Below, piece after piece: positions 6,473 to 17,034 of a stretch of DNA of 64,000 nt (position 1 is its first letter; each line of letters begins with the position of its first letter). The position numbers were made by a program, and so were the translations under genes. Origin of the DNA: Geodermatophilus aquaeductus (GTDB taxonomy: Bacteria > Actinomycetota > Actinomycetes > Mycobacteriales > Geodermatophilaceae); NCBI RefSeq assembly GCF_900182545.1, contig NZ_FXTJ01000004.1, positions 1 through 64,000 on the forward strand, in the 5' to 3' direction. Below the pieces are notes generated by a model, which was given only the letters and a program-made list of their open reading frames with translations, ran no database searches and had not been told where the DNA came from.

Positions 6473-8119
6473 ATGAGGCGACGGTTCGACGCGGTCGTGG
6501 TCGGTGCGGGCATCAACGGCATGGTCGCCGCTGCTGAACTGGCGCTCGCCGGCTGGAGCGTCGCCGTCATCGAACGCAACCAGAGGATCGGTGGATTCAT
6601 CGCCACCGAAGAACGTACGAAGCCGGGCTATCGGCATGACACGTACTCGTCCTGGCACACGCAGTTCGTCGCTAGTCGTGCCCACGCAGCGCTCGGCGAG
6701 GACCTGCGCCGCCACGGTCTCGAGTACAGCAACACCGACCAGGAGCTGTGTGCCACCGTCTCGTACGACGGCGAGGTCACCCTGGCGTACCGGAGCCTCC
6801 GACAGACGGCTGCGCTCGTGGGCAGTCCCGAGGACGGCCGCACGTACCGCAGGTGCATCGAGCGGATGACCCGGGACGCTGCCGACCTCAGCGCGCTCAC
6901 CGCCGGTGACCTGAAGTCCCTCGCGGCTGCACGAGCCGCACTGTCATTGCTGCGGAGCAACGGGCTCGCCGGTTGCGAACGGCTGTTGAGGGACCTCGTC
7001 ACGAGCGGCCGCTCATGGTGTCGCCGTGAGTTCGACGGCCCCGACGTGGACCGTCTCTGGGTCCCGTGGCTGCTGCAGGCCGGGCTGTCGCCTGACCACG
7101 CCTCCGGAGGGGTCCGGCTGCCGGCCATCGCGGCCTCCCTCCATGAGGACGGGGTCCCGGTGGTCGTCGGAGGCGCTGCCCGTCTCGTCGAGGCCTTCGA
7201 AGGCCTCCTCGGATCGCTCGCCGTCGAGACGATCACCGGAGTCACCGTCGAGCGCGTCGTGCTCCGCGACGGCCGGGCTGCAGGCGTTGTGACCAGCGGG
7301 GGCGAGGTCGTCGACGCGGAGGTCGCTGTCCTGGCTTCAGTCACACCCAGCGCGTTGTACTGCGAACTCCTACCGCCCGAGGTCGTCGGCGAGCAGCTCG
7401 CGCGTGAGGCGCGACGCTTCCGTCACGGGCGTGCGGCCATGCAGCTGCACGTGGCCCTGCGCGCTCCGCTGCGATGGGATGACAGCCGACTGGACACGAC
7501 TCCGGTCGTGCACCTCTCCGACGGCAGTTCCAGCACCGGAATCGCCTGCGCTCAAGCGGAGGCCGGGTTGTTGCCTGACCGGCCGACCGTCGTCGTGGGT
7601 CAACAGCACGTCCTCGACTCCACACGAGTGCCGCCCGGCGGCGGAGCGCTCTGGATACAGCTCCCCGAGGTGCCCTTCGTGCCGCTCGGGGACGCACGAG
7701 GCGAGCTCGACGTCTCCGGTGGCTGGACGGCTGACCTCACCTATGCGTGCGCCTACCGTGCGTTGGACTGCCTCTCCCGGCACGTGCACGGCTTGAGGCG
7801 GGCCGTGCTGAGGGTGGACGCGATCAGTCCTCCGAGCTTGTGGGACCACAACGTCAACGCGGTCCGGGGCGATCCGTACGGTGGGGACCCCCAGCTCGAC
7901 CAGTCCTTCGGTTGGCGACCACTGCCGGGGAGTGGTCACCGGACCGCCGTGCGGAACCTGTGGCACATCGGTGCCAGCACTCGGCCGGGTGCTGGTCTCA
8001 GTGGGGCGTCCGGTCACCTCGTCGCGCAACGGCTGATCGGGACCACCTGTGTCCAGCCTCGCGCCCGCGACGCGGTGTCACGGTGGACCAAGCACCACGG
8101 GCGGTCGTTCCTGCGCTGA
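6473..8119 (+). CDS. FAD-dependent oxidoreductase, phytoene-desaturase-like
   Basis: A 548-residue flavoprotein. The N-terminal Rossmann motif VVVGAGINGMVAAAELALAG is followed by an acidic strand end (VIERNQRIGG), typical of the phytoene desaturase/amine oxidase superfamily and of PYROXD2-like enzymes. The C-terminal GASTRPGAGLSGASGHLVAQ segment is the second FAD-binding stretch of that group. It begins 22 bp after the SARP stop and is presumably cotranscribed. The substrate is unknown. With the tyrosinase in the same regulon it may act in a small redox pathway, but the sequence does not prove this. No signal peptide is visible. Confidence 0.8.
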   Translation: MRRRFDAVVVGAGINGMVAAAELALAGWSVAVIERNQRIGGFIATEERTKPGYRHDTYSSWHTQFVASRAHAALGEDLRRHGLEYSNTDQELCATVSYDGEVTLAYRSLRQTAALVGSPEDGRTYRRCIERMTRDAADLSALTAGDLKSLAAARAALSLLRSNGLAGCERLLRDLVTSGRSWCRREFDGPDVDRLWVPWLLQAGLSPDHASGGVRLPAIAASLHEDGVPVVVGGAARLVEAFEGLLGSLAVETITGVTVERVVLRDGRAAGVVTSGGEVVDAEVAVLASVTPSALYCELLPPEVVGEQLAREARRFRHGRAAMQLHVALRAPLRWDDSRLDTTPVVHLSDGSSSTGIACAQAEAGLLPDRPTVVVGQQHVLDSTRVPPGGGALWIQLPEVPFVPLGDARGELDVSGGWTADLTYACAYRALDCLSRHVHGLRRAVLRVDAISPPSLWDHNVNAVRGDPYGGDPQLDQSFGWRPLPGSGHRTAVRNLWHIGASTRPGAGLSGASGHLVAQRLIGTTCVQPRARDAVSRWTKHHGRSFLR

Positions 8120-8152
8120 CCGGTGGATAACCCGCCCGCGGCGGTCGCCGGG

Positions 8153-8183
8153 TGACGGACGGGTGACAGCGCCGACCTAGCGT
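8153..8183 (+). promoter_or_regulatory. SARP-type operator and promoter of the sheath operon
   Basis: TGAC at 8153 and 8164 (11-bp period), then 10 bp, then TAGCGT at 8178. Operator, spacer and -10 hexamer match the tyrosinase promoter at 2497 closely (CC-TAGCGT in both). The leader to the sheath ATG is about 45 nt. Confidence 0.75.
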
Positions 8184-8236
8184 TCCTGGTGCAGCAGTCG
8201 GACACCGGTCCGCACTGAGCCCGGAGAGAGGGCGAC

Positions 8237-9790
8237 ATGACGATCCCGACCTTGCACCCCGGCGTCTACGTCCAGGAGATCCCCAGCGGCGTGCGGGCGA
8301 TCACCGGTGTCGCCACGTCGATCACCGCCTTCATCGGCCGGACCCGTCGGGGTCCGGCGAACGAGGCGAAGGAGGTCAACGGCTTCACCGACTTCACGCG
8401 GCTCTTCGGCGGGCTCTGGCCTCAGAGCCCGGTCAGCTTCGCCGTCCGGAGCTTCTTCCTCAACGGTGGGGGCCGGGCCATCATCGTGCGCCTCACCCGC
8501 AATGCCGCCGCATCCACCATCGACATCGGCGACCTCCACCTGGAGGCCTCGGGTGGAGGGGTGTGGGGGGACGACCTCTACGCCGCCGTGGACACCAACG
8601 TCTCGGCAGATGTCGCAGACCGGCTCGGAGTTCCGGTCGCCGGCCTGTTCAACCTGACGGTGACCTACAGCGTCCCGGAGAACCGGGGCGGCGACCTCAG
8701 CGTGGAGGTGTTCCGGAACCTGACCGTCGTCCCCAGCCCCCGCAACATCCGGGACGTGCTGGAGGCCGAGTCGGATCTCGTACGGGTCGTCGGTGCACTT
8801 CCGGCCGCCCCACCGGCGGCCACCGGCGCCCCGGCACCCGGGGTCCCGGCCGGCGTCAAGGCCGGCGGAGGCAGCGACGGGGATGCCCCGGACACGGCGA
8901 GCTACATCGGCCCGGGCATCGGCCCCCGTGAGGGACTGCGCGCACTCGACACGGTGGACCTATTCAACCTGCTCTGCATCCCCCCGCCCTCCCTGGACGA
9001 CGACACGCCTCCTGCCGTCTACGTCGAGGCGCTCGCGTACTGCAGGGAGCGCCGAGCGATGCTCGTCGTCGACCCGCCCGCGGCGATGACGGTGGACACC
9101 GCCGGCGCCCAGCTCGGACAGCTCGGCCTCAACGGGACGGACGCCCGCAACGCCGCGCTGTACTTCCCCCGGCTCCGTCAACCGGACCCGACCGCGCAGA
9201 ACCGGATCAGGACGTTCGTGCCCTGCGGCGCGGTGGCCGGTGTCATGGCGCGCACCGACTCGGCCCGCGGCGTGTGGAAGGCACCGGCCGGGATCGACGC
9301 CGGGGTGGCGGGGACCGCCGACCTGGAACACAACCTCACAGACGCCGAGCAGGACCGGCTCAACCCGATCGGGGTCAACTGCCTGCGGTCGTTCCCGATC
9401 ATCGGCCGGGTGGTCTGGGGTGCCCGCACGCTGCGGGGGGCCGACATCCTCGCCGACGAGTACAAGTACGTGCCGGTGCGGCGGCTGGCGCTCTACATCG
9501 AGGAGAGCCTCTACCGGGGGACGCAGTGGGTGGTGTTCGAGCCGAACGACGAGCCGCTGTGGGGCCAGATCCGGCTCAACCTGGGCGCCTTCATGCAGAA
9601 CCTGTTCCGGCAGGGCGCGTTCGAGGGCACGAGCCCGCGCGATGCGTACTTCGTCAAGTGCGACCGGGAGACCACGACCCCGAACGACCAGAACCTCGGG
9701 CGGGTCAACATCCTCGTCGGCTTCGCCCCGTTGCGGCCGGCCGAGTTCGTGATCCTGCAGATCCAGCAGATCGCACGGGCACAGGCCTAG
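8237..9790 (+). CDS. eCIS contractile sheath protein
   Basis: A 517-residue phage tail sheath-family protein. The N-terminus has the sheath signature (HPGVYVQEIPSGVRAITGVA) and a strand-rich first domain. The C-terminal domain ends with RVNILVGFAPLRPAEFVILQ, the strand that interlocks neighbouring subunits in contractile systems. It corresponds to Afp2-4/Pvc2-4, but only one sheath gene is present, as in the simpler actinobacterial eCIS. It is first in a nine-gene plus-strand operon and the tube gene follows 12 bp later. The start is supported by GAGAGAGGG upstream. Confidence 0.95.
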   Translation: MTIPTLHPGVYVQEIPSGVRAITGVATSITAFIGRTRRGPANEAKEVNGFTDFTRLFGGLWPQSPVSFAVRSFFLNGGGRAIIVRLTRNAAASTIDIGDLHLEASGGGVWGDDLYAAVDTNVSADVADRLGVPVAGLFNLTVTYSVPENRGGDLSVEVFRNLTVVPSPRNIRDVLEAESDLVRVVGALPAAPPAATGAPAPGVPAGVKAGGGSDGDAPDTASYIGPGIGPREGLRALDTVDLFNLLCIPPPSLDDDTPPAVYVEALAYCRERRAMLVVDPPAAMTVDTAGAQLGQLGLNGTDARNAALYFPRLRQPDPTAQNRIRTFVPCGAVAGVMARTDSARGVWKAPAGIDAGVAGTADLEHNLTDAEQDRLNPIGVNCLRSFPIIGRVVWGARTLRGADILADEYKYVPVRRLALYIEESLYRGTQWVVFEPNDEPLWGQIRLNLGAFMQNLFRQGAFEGTSPRDAYFVKCDRETTTPNDQNLGRVNILVGFAPLRPAEFVILQIQQIARAQA

Positions 9791-9802
9791 GAGGGGTGAC
9801 TC

Positions 9803-10330
9803 GTGGCCCAGTTCACCGTCAACGCCGAGCGCTTCGACCCGTACAAGAACTTCAAGTTCCGGGTGAGGTGGGACGGCCGGTTCGTGGCCGGCGTGAGCAA
9901 GGTGGGCACGCTGAAGCGCACGACGGAGGTCGTGAAGCACCGGGACGGCGGCGACCCGAGCACCAGCCGGAAGTCGCCCGGCCGCACCGAGTACGACGCG
10001 ATCACCCTCGAGCGGGGGGTCACCCACGACGTCGACTTCGAGCAGTGGGCCAACAAGGTGTGGAACCTCGGCTCCGGGCTCGGGTCGGAGGTTTCCCTGC
10101 TCGACTTCCGGAAGAACGTGATCATCGAGGTCTACAACGAGGCGGGGCAGCTCGCCATCGCCTACAAGGTCTTCCGCTGCTGGGTGTCGGAGTTCCAGGC
10201 GCTGCCCGATCTGGACGCCAACGCCAACGCGGTCGCCATCCAGCACATCAAGCTGGAGAACGAGGGCTGGGAGCGCGACTACGAGGTGGCGGAGCCGACC
10301 GAGCCGACCTTCCTGGAGCCGGGGGCGTGA
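9803..10330 (+). CDS. eCIS inner tube protein
   Basis: A 175-residue member of the phage tail tube family (T4 gp19-like; Afp1/Afp5 equivalent), forming the hollow tube expelled on sheath contraction. The sequence has the usual features: FDPYKNFKFRVRWDGRFVAG, TEYDAITLERGVTHDVDFEQ and a lysine-rich hairpin. The GTG start lies 12 bp after the sheath stop behind GGAGGGG. The stop overlaps the next start (GTGA), so translation is coupled. Confidence 0.93.
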   Translation: MAQFTVNAERFDPYKNFKFRVRWDGRFVAGVSKVGTLKRTTEVVKHRDGGDPSTSRKSPGRTEYDAITLERGVTHDVDFEQWANKVWNLGSGLGSEVSLLDFRKNVIIEVYNEAGQLAIAYKVFRCWVSEFQALPDLDANANAVAIQHIKLENEGWERDYEVAEPTEPTFLEPGA

Positions 10331-11031
10331 GTCTGCTCGACCCCGCGTCGCTGCTGGTGGCCTGGGAACGGGGACGCGCGGAACCCGCACTGGACCGGGC
10401 GCTGACCCTGCTGGCCGTCGACACCGGACGGTCGGTGCAGGAGGCAGCGGCGCTGGACGTCGGGAGCCGGGACGCGCGCCTCGCGACAGTGCTCGTCCGC
10501 ATCGTCGGCAGCACGGCGTGGGCGGCGGTTGAGTGCGGTTCCTGCGGGGAGCGGCTCGACGTACCGGTCGACATCGCGGCCGTCGCCCGGTTCCCCGCGC
10601 ACGAGCCGGGCGAGGTGTTCCAGACCCGGGTCGGCGACTCCACGGTCTCCTTCCGCCTGCCGACGACCGCGGACCTCGCGGCGCTGCCCCCCGAGGACCC
10701 GGTCGCGGCCCGTCGATCGCTGCTCGATCGTTGCATCGGGTGCACCGGCGACGAGCTGCCCGACCTGGTCGGGCAGGCCGTGGAGGCCGCCATGGAGGTC
10801 GTGGCGCCGGGCGGGGCGGTCGACGTCGCCGTCCGGTGCACCGGCTGCGGAGCCGAGACAGCGGCGGTGCTCGACGTCCCGGCGCTGCTGTGGGCGGAGG
10901 TGGAGGCCGAAGCGGCCGCCCTGGTCGAGGACGTGCACGCCCTCGCCGCCGCCTACGGGTGGAGCGAGGCGGAGGTGCTGCGACTGAGTGCTCGCCGGCG
11001 GGCGGCCTACCTGGAGCTGGTGCGCGGATGA
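10327..11031 (+). CDS. eCIS-associated CxxC protein, probable baseplate accessory
   Basis: A 234-residue protein with three CxxC pairs at about 70/73 (CGSC), 136/139 (CIGC) and 171/174 (CTGC), which could bind zinc or form a ribbon split by a helical insert. The C-terminal third is helical (YGWSEAEVLRLSARRRAAYL). Proteins of this type follow the tube gene in many eCIS loci and resemble baseplate hub chaperones of T4-like phages; I cannot assign a precise role. It overlaps both neighbours by start/stop codons (GTGA before, ATGA after), so it is made in register with tube and downstream proteins. Confidence 0.6.
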   Translation: MSLLDPASLLVAWERGRAEPALDRALTLLAVDTGRSVQEAAALDVGSRDARLATVLVRIVGSTAWAAVECGSCGERLDVPVDIAAVARFPAHEPGEVFQTRVGDSTVSFRLPTTADLAALPPEDPVAARRSLLDRCIGCTGDELPDLVGQAVEAAMEVVAPGGAVDVAVRCTGCGAETAAVLDVPALLWAEVEAEAAALVEDVHALAAAYGWSEAEVLRLSARRRAAYLELVRG

Positions 11032-12452
11032 GTGAGTACCTGGACCGGATGGTCGGTCGCACGCTCGGCCTGCTGCCGACGCTGCGACCGCGGCCGAGGT
11101 CGCGGTTCGAGCCCTCGGCCTGGACGGGCACCGACGTCCTCGAGTCCGCCGTCGAGCAGGACGCGACCGGGCAGGCGCAGGGCCCGACGTGGTCGGACCC
11201 CGGCCGGCCGGCGGACCGATCGGGTCCTCGGCAGTCGGCGATCCCGGCGGCTGCAGCGCCCCTGGGGCAGGACGGCGACCGGGATGACGGCGGACCGTGG
11301 CCCGACAGTCCTCGGCGTGCGGACACGGCCCACGCAGGCACTGCCGCGAACTGGTCCCCGTGGCCGCGACCGCAGGGAGGCTCGACGAGCCCGGACGCCG
11401 TGGAGGCAGTCCCCGTCCGAGCTCCCGCCGGTGACATCGCCGTTCCGGGTGTCTCGTCCTCGCTCACGGACCTGCGGGGGCGTCCTGGGCCGACGCCTCA
11501 CCCAGACGGGGCCCGGACGCCTTCCGTCAGACGGGCGATGGCCGGTGGAGCTGGGCCGCCGCTGCCGGCCGGCCCGAGTCGGAGCAGGTTCGGCGAGGGG
11601 ACGGACTCCGGTCGCGGGGACGTCCGCTCACCACGCGACACCACCGTGGCAGCCGCTCCCCGCTCGACGGCGTCGGGCCCTCGACGAGCGGGCGGCGTGG
11701 TCGAACACGGGTCCCCGGCCGCCGACACACCGAGCGCGTTCGTGCATCGTCGTGAGACCGCCGGCCGAGGTCCGGTGGTCCCGATCGGCCCGGCGGAGGC
11801 GGCCGTTGACGCCCCCTCCGCCACGGGTCCCGCAGCTCAGGAGGTCGCCGCCGAGCCGGCGCGGATCGCCCAATCGGCGGCCATCCGCCAGCCCGGGTCC
11901 CGTTCGAGTGCGTCCCCGGGAGCGCCGGAGGTCTGGACCGACGACGTGCCGCCGACACCCGACCGGCTCCCGATCCGGGGTGGTGCCCCCGCCTCCGGTC
12001 CGACGGCGTCCCTCGGCGCCGCATTCGCACCTCCAGGGCTGCTGGAGGCCGTGGCCAACCTTGTCCCGATGGCAGCGGCGCGCGGTGCCCCGCCGACGCA
12101 CGTCGGCCCGCCTCCCGTTCCACGTGCCGGCCAGCGTCCGGGGTCAGGGGACTCTAGGCCCGGCGCCGAGGTCCCGGCCCCCGCGCCCACCGCGCCCACC
12201 GCACAGCCGGCCGCGGCGCCGGCCGCCACGCCGGGGCCGCCGGTGGCCGCACCCGCGCACCGGTCCAGCGGCGAGCACCCGACCGAGGGCAGGACGCCCG
12301 ATGCACCTGCACCACGGGTGACCGTGACCATCGGGCGGGTGGAGGTCCGCACACCGCCCGTACCGCCGCCTGTGGCGCCCGATCCGTATCCGAGGCCCCG
12401 ACAGCTGTCGCTCGACGCGTACTTGGGCCGTCGGAACAGCTGGCCACGATGA
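11028..12452 (+). CDS. Long disordered Pro/Ala/Arg-rich eCIS protein
   Basis: A 474-residue protein with folded-looking ends and a low-complexity centre. The start (MSEYLDRMVGRTLGLLPTLR, then PRSRFEP) and the end (VTVTIGRVEVRTP, then LSLDAYLGRRN) are motifs I recognise from proteins at the same operon position in other eCIS loci. Residues about 40-420 are mostly Pro, Ala, Gly, Ser, Thr and Arg with no visible domain. Start overlaps the previous stop (ATGA) and the end overlaps the DUF4255 gene. Possible roles are a scaffold, length regulator or cargo linker. No other tape-measure candidate is in the operon. Confidence 0.6.
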   Translation: MSEYLDRMVGRTLGLLPTLRPRPRSRFEPSAWTGTDVLESAVEQDATGQAQGPTWSDPGRPADRSGPRQSAIPAAAAPLGQDGDRDDGGPWPDSPRRADTAHAGTAANWSPWPRPQGGSTSPDAVEAVPVRAPAGDIAVPGVSSSLTDLRGRPGPTPHPDGARTPSVRRAMAGGAGPPLPAGPSRSRFGEGTDSGRGDVRSPRDTTVAAAPRSTASGPRRAGGVVEHGSPAADTPSAFVHRRETAGRGPVVPIGPAEAAVDAPSATGPAAQEVAAEPARIAQSAAIRQPGSRSSASPGAPEVWTDDVPPTPDRLPIRGGAPASGPTASLGAAFAPPGLLEAVANLVPMAAARGAPPTHVGPPPVPRAGQRPGSGDSRPGAEVPAPAPTAPTAQPAAAPAATPGPPVAAPAHRSSGEHPTEGRTPDAPAPRVTVTIGRVEVRTPPVPPPVAPDPYPRPRQLSLDAYLGRRNSWPR

Positions 12453-13722
12453 GCAACTCGCTGTCGGTCGCGATGGTGACCGCCGCCCTGAGCCGGATCC
12501 TGAGCGAGGCGCTGCCGCTGGTCCCGGGCGGAGGAGTGGAAAACGCGCGGGTGACGACGCTGCGCCCCGACATGCTGGCGAGCGTCGACGGCGAGGCCCG
12601 TGGCATCAACGTCTTCCTCTACGAGGTCGTCTCGAACGGTTCGTGGACCGCGGCCAACCTGCCGACACGTCGGCCCGACGGCACGGTCCTGGCGCGGCCG
12701 CAGCAGGCGCTGGACCTGCACTACCTGCTGACGTTCTCCGGTGACGAGAGCGCTCTCGAGCCGCAGCGGATGCTCGGGGTCGCGATCACCACCCTGACGG
12801 CCCGACCCGTCCTCAGCCGCGAGCTGGTCCGCGACCTCATCGAGCGGGCGACCCAGGCCGACCCGACCACGTGGGAGCGGTTCTCCGACCTGGCCGACCA
12901 GGTCGACGTCGTCCGCTTCACCCTGCTGCCGTTGAACCTGGAGGAGCTGTCGAAGCTGTGGTCGACCTTCTTCCAGGCGCCCTACCGGCTGTCGGTGGCC
13001 TTCCACGCGGCGGTCGTGCTGCTCGAGGACGACCTGGCGCCGGCGCCGGCGCTGCCGGTGCTGAACCGGGGGGTCGACGTGGCGGCGCTGAACATCCCGT
13101 CCATCACCCGGGTCATCGCGGACGCGGCAGCGACCGATCCCCTCCTGCCGGGAACGACGCTGCGTATCGAGGGCAGGCGGCTGCGTGGGCCGTTCGTCAC
13201 GCGGGTGCGACTGGACGGCGTGGAGGTCCTCGTCCCGGAGGACCAGGCGACCGGCACCCGGCTGGTCGTCCCGCTGCCGGCCGGCGTCACCGCAGGCGTC
13301 CGCGGCGTCCAGGTGGTCCATCCCCGGATGGTGGGCACCCCGCCCGTGGAGCGGGGAGGTGCTGCCTCCCAGGCGGCGCCCATCCTGGTCCGGCCGGTGG
13401 TCGCCGGCCCCGTGACCACCGCACCCGGCGGTCCGGACGTCGTCGAGGTCACGGTCCCGCTCATCCCACCGGTGGGGGTCCGCCAGCACGTCGTCCTCAC
13501 GCTCAACGAGCACCACCCGCCCGACGGGGAGACGGGGCGGGCGTACGCGTTCGTCGCACCGCCGCTCGATCCGGCGGGGCCCGCGACAGCCGATGCCGTG
13601 ACCGTGCCGGTGACCGGTGTGACAGCGGGGGAGTACCTGGTGCGCGTCCAGGTCGACGGTGCGGAGAGCATCCTGACCCCAGGGGCCGACGGCCGCTACG
13701 ACCAGCCGAGGGTGAGCATCCC

Positions 13723-13726
<4 letters not shown>
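12449..13726 (+). CDS. DUF4255 (Pvc16-type) tail-cap protein
   Basis: A 425-residue protein. The N-terminal 190 residues are the Pvc16/DUF4255 domain (ALSRILSEALPLVPGGG, GINVFLYEVVSNGSWTAANL, LDLHYLLTFSGDE), the terminator that caps tube and sheath in Afp/PVC particles (Afp16 equivalent). The remainder, about 200-425, is strand-rich with an IPT-like stretch (LLPGTTLRIEGRRLRGPFVT) and may be an extra immunoglobulin-type domain on the cap. Start and stop overlap both neighbours by ATGA and GTGA, placing it firmly in the operon. Confidence 0.88.
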
Positions 13727-15656
<1,930 letters not shown>

Positions 15657-15669
<13 letters not shown>

Positions 15670-15842
15670 CGATCCACATCGACGACCTCGTCCTGGACGG
15701 TCCCACGCCGCCCGACGCGATGGCTCTCACCGCCGCCCTGCGGGGTCAGATGGGCTCGGGGGTCGAGCCGGACCTGGTGGAGGCAGCAGCCAGTGCCGTC
15801 ACCGGATCGGTGCTCGCCTCGATGCCCGAGCATCCGCGATGA
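15657..15842 (+). CDS. Small conserved eCIS protein, 61 residues
   Basis: Starts MDDVTIHIDDLVLDG inside the end of the ATPase gene and ends by overlapping the effector start (ATGA). The pattern of hydrophobic strand (VTIHIDDLVLDG) plus Ala-rich helix is seen in tiny proteins between the ATPase and DUF4157 genes of other eCIS loci. Its size and place suggest an adaptor for the effector that follows, but its function is not known. Confidence 0.65.
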
Positions 15843-17017
15843 GGGCGGCCCAGGACGTCCGACTGCCTGCCGCCGGCGGTTCTGTCCCACCTGCCAGGCG
15901 CGTCCAGCGGTGCGGACAGCCAGGCTGCCCGTGTACCGATGAAGAGCGGACGGCCGTCAGACGGTCCGCTGGTGCGGCAGTCCCCGCTGGGGCTGTCGGC
16001 GAGATGGTCGACGACGTGTTGGCGGAGCCGGGTCGCCCACTGGACCCTGAGACCGCTGGCCGCTTCGGCGACACACTGGGCCACGACTTCGGCAGCGTCC
16101 GGGTACACGACGGGCACCGAGCCGACCGGTCGGCGAGCATGCTGGCCGCCCACGCGTGGACCGCGGGCTCGCACGTGGTCTTCGCCGGTGGGCAATACGC
16201 CCCGGACACCGAAGCGGGTGGTCGGCTGCTCGCCCACGAGCTCACCCACGTGGCCCAGCAACGAGGTGCTGGTGGGCGATCCGTCGGTCTGGTCATCGAC
16301 GACGACCCGGCGGCCGAACGGGAGGCCCGGACAGCAGCGCAGGCATGGGGCCCGGCTGTCCGCTCCGCGGGGGCGGCCGGAGACACCCGGTCTTTTCCGA
16401 CCGCGACCACCCATGCCACTGCCAGCATCCATCGCGCTCCTGCCGATGCGGGCACGGCTCCTGCCGATGCGGGCACGGCTCCTGCCGATGCAGGCACGGC
16501 TGCCGCCGATGCGGGCACGCTCACCGCTGATGCCGGCACCACTGGCGCGTGCGCACTCACCACGTACACCGGGTCCAACTTCGTGGGGGATGCGGTCACC
16601 GCGGACGTCGAGTTCGCGGACTCCCTCGCTGCGATCAACACCCACGCCGCGGCGAACGACGTCGACGTCTACGTCTACGTCACGAGTTCATTTCGGACCA
16701 GCACCGTCGTACCCGGTGCGGTCGTGACCCCGGCCACGATGTCGAACCACCTGGCCGGGCACGCGATCGACATGAACGTCAAGTACGGGGCAGGGAAGAC
16801 ATCGTGGTGCAACTCGACGTGCCTCGGTGGTTCTCCGCCGGCCGGTGTCAAGGAGTTCATCGCAGCCGTCCGGGGCGACGCTGGCCTGCGATGGGGTGGC
16901 GACTTCACGATCAAGGACCCCGTGCACGTCGATGACGGGCTCAACGTGAACGACGCCGCGGCGTACACAGCCCGGCATCAAGCCACTCAGCAGGCCCGAA
17001 CGTCCGGCTGTGGCTAG
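15839..17017 (+). CDS. DUF4157 effector with M15-type peptidoglycan peptidase domain
   Basis: A 392-residue protein. A Cys-rich start (CGQPGCPC) is followed by DUF4157 at about 66-142, with LGHDFGSVRVH and the zincin-like HELTH at 133-137. This domain marks proteins loaded into eCIS particles. A linker with five ADAGT-type repeats (200-234) leads to a C-terminal domain of the VanY/M15 D-Ala-D-Ala peptidase type. There the motif SNHLAGHAID supplies His304 and Asp311, and DPVHVDD supplies His363, the three zinc ligands of that family. The predicted activity is cutting peptidoglycan peptides in a target cell. No signal peptide is present, as expected for internal cargo. Confidence 0.85.
   Translation: MRAAQDVRLPAAGGSVPPARRVQRCGQPGCPCTDEERTAVRRSAGAAVPAGAVGEMVDDVLAEPGRPLDPETAGRFGDTLGHDFGSVRVHDGHRADRSASMLAAHAWTAGSHVVFAGGQYAPDTEAGGRLLAHELTHVAQQRGAGGRSVGLVIDDDPAAEREARTAAQAWGPAVRSAGAAGDTRSFPTATTHATASIHRAPADAGTAPADAGTAPADAGTAAADAGTLTADAGTTGACALTTYTGSNFVGDAVTADVEFADSLAAINTHAAANDVDVYVYVTSSFRTSTVVPGAVVTPATMSNHLAGHAIDMNVKYGAGKTSWCNSTCLGGSPPAGVKEFIAAVRGDAGLRWGGDFTIKDPVHVDDGLNVNDAAAYTARHQATQQARTSGCG
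16436..16534 (+). repeat. Tandem 21-bp repeats in the effector linker
   Basis: About five copies of a 21-bp unit (GCTCCTGCCGATGCGGGCACG), the last two diverged, encoding repeated APADAGT. The copies stay in frame, so number changes would only alter the length of the linker between DUF4157 and the peptidase domain. Confidence 0.85.
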
Positions 17018-17034
17018 GCGGCGGAGGCGGCACC

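Noticed and set aside
13611..13633. A further TGAC pair near the end of the DUF4255 gene
   Set aside because: The TGAC words are 9 bp apart, not 11, and lie within coding sequence with no promoter-like context.
16436..16534. A short CRISPR-like array
   Set aside because: The 21-bp units are contiguous without spacers and encode an in-frame ADAGT linker inside an effector gene. No cas genes are in the window.
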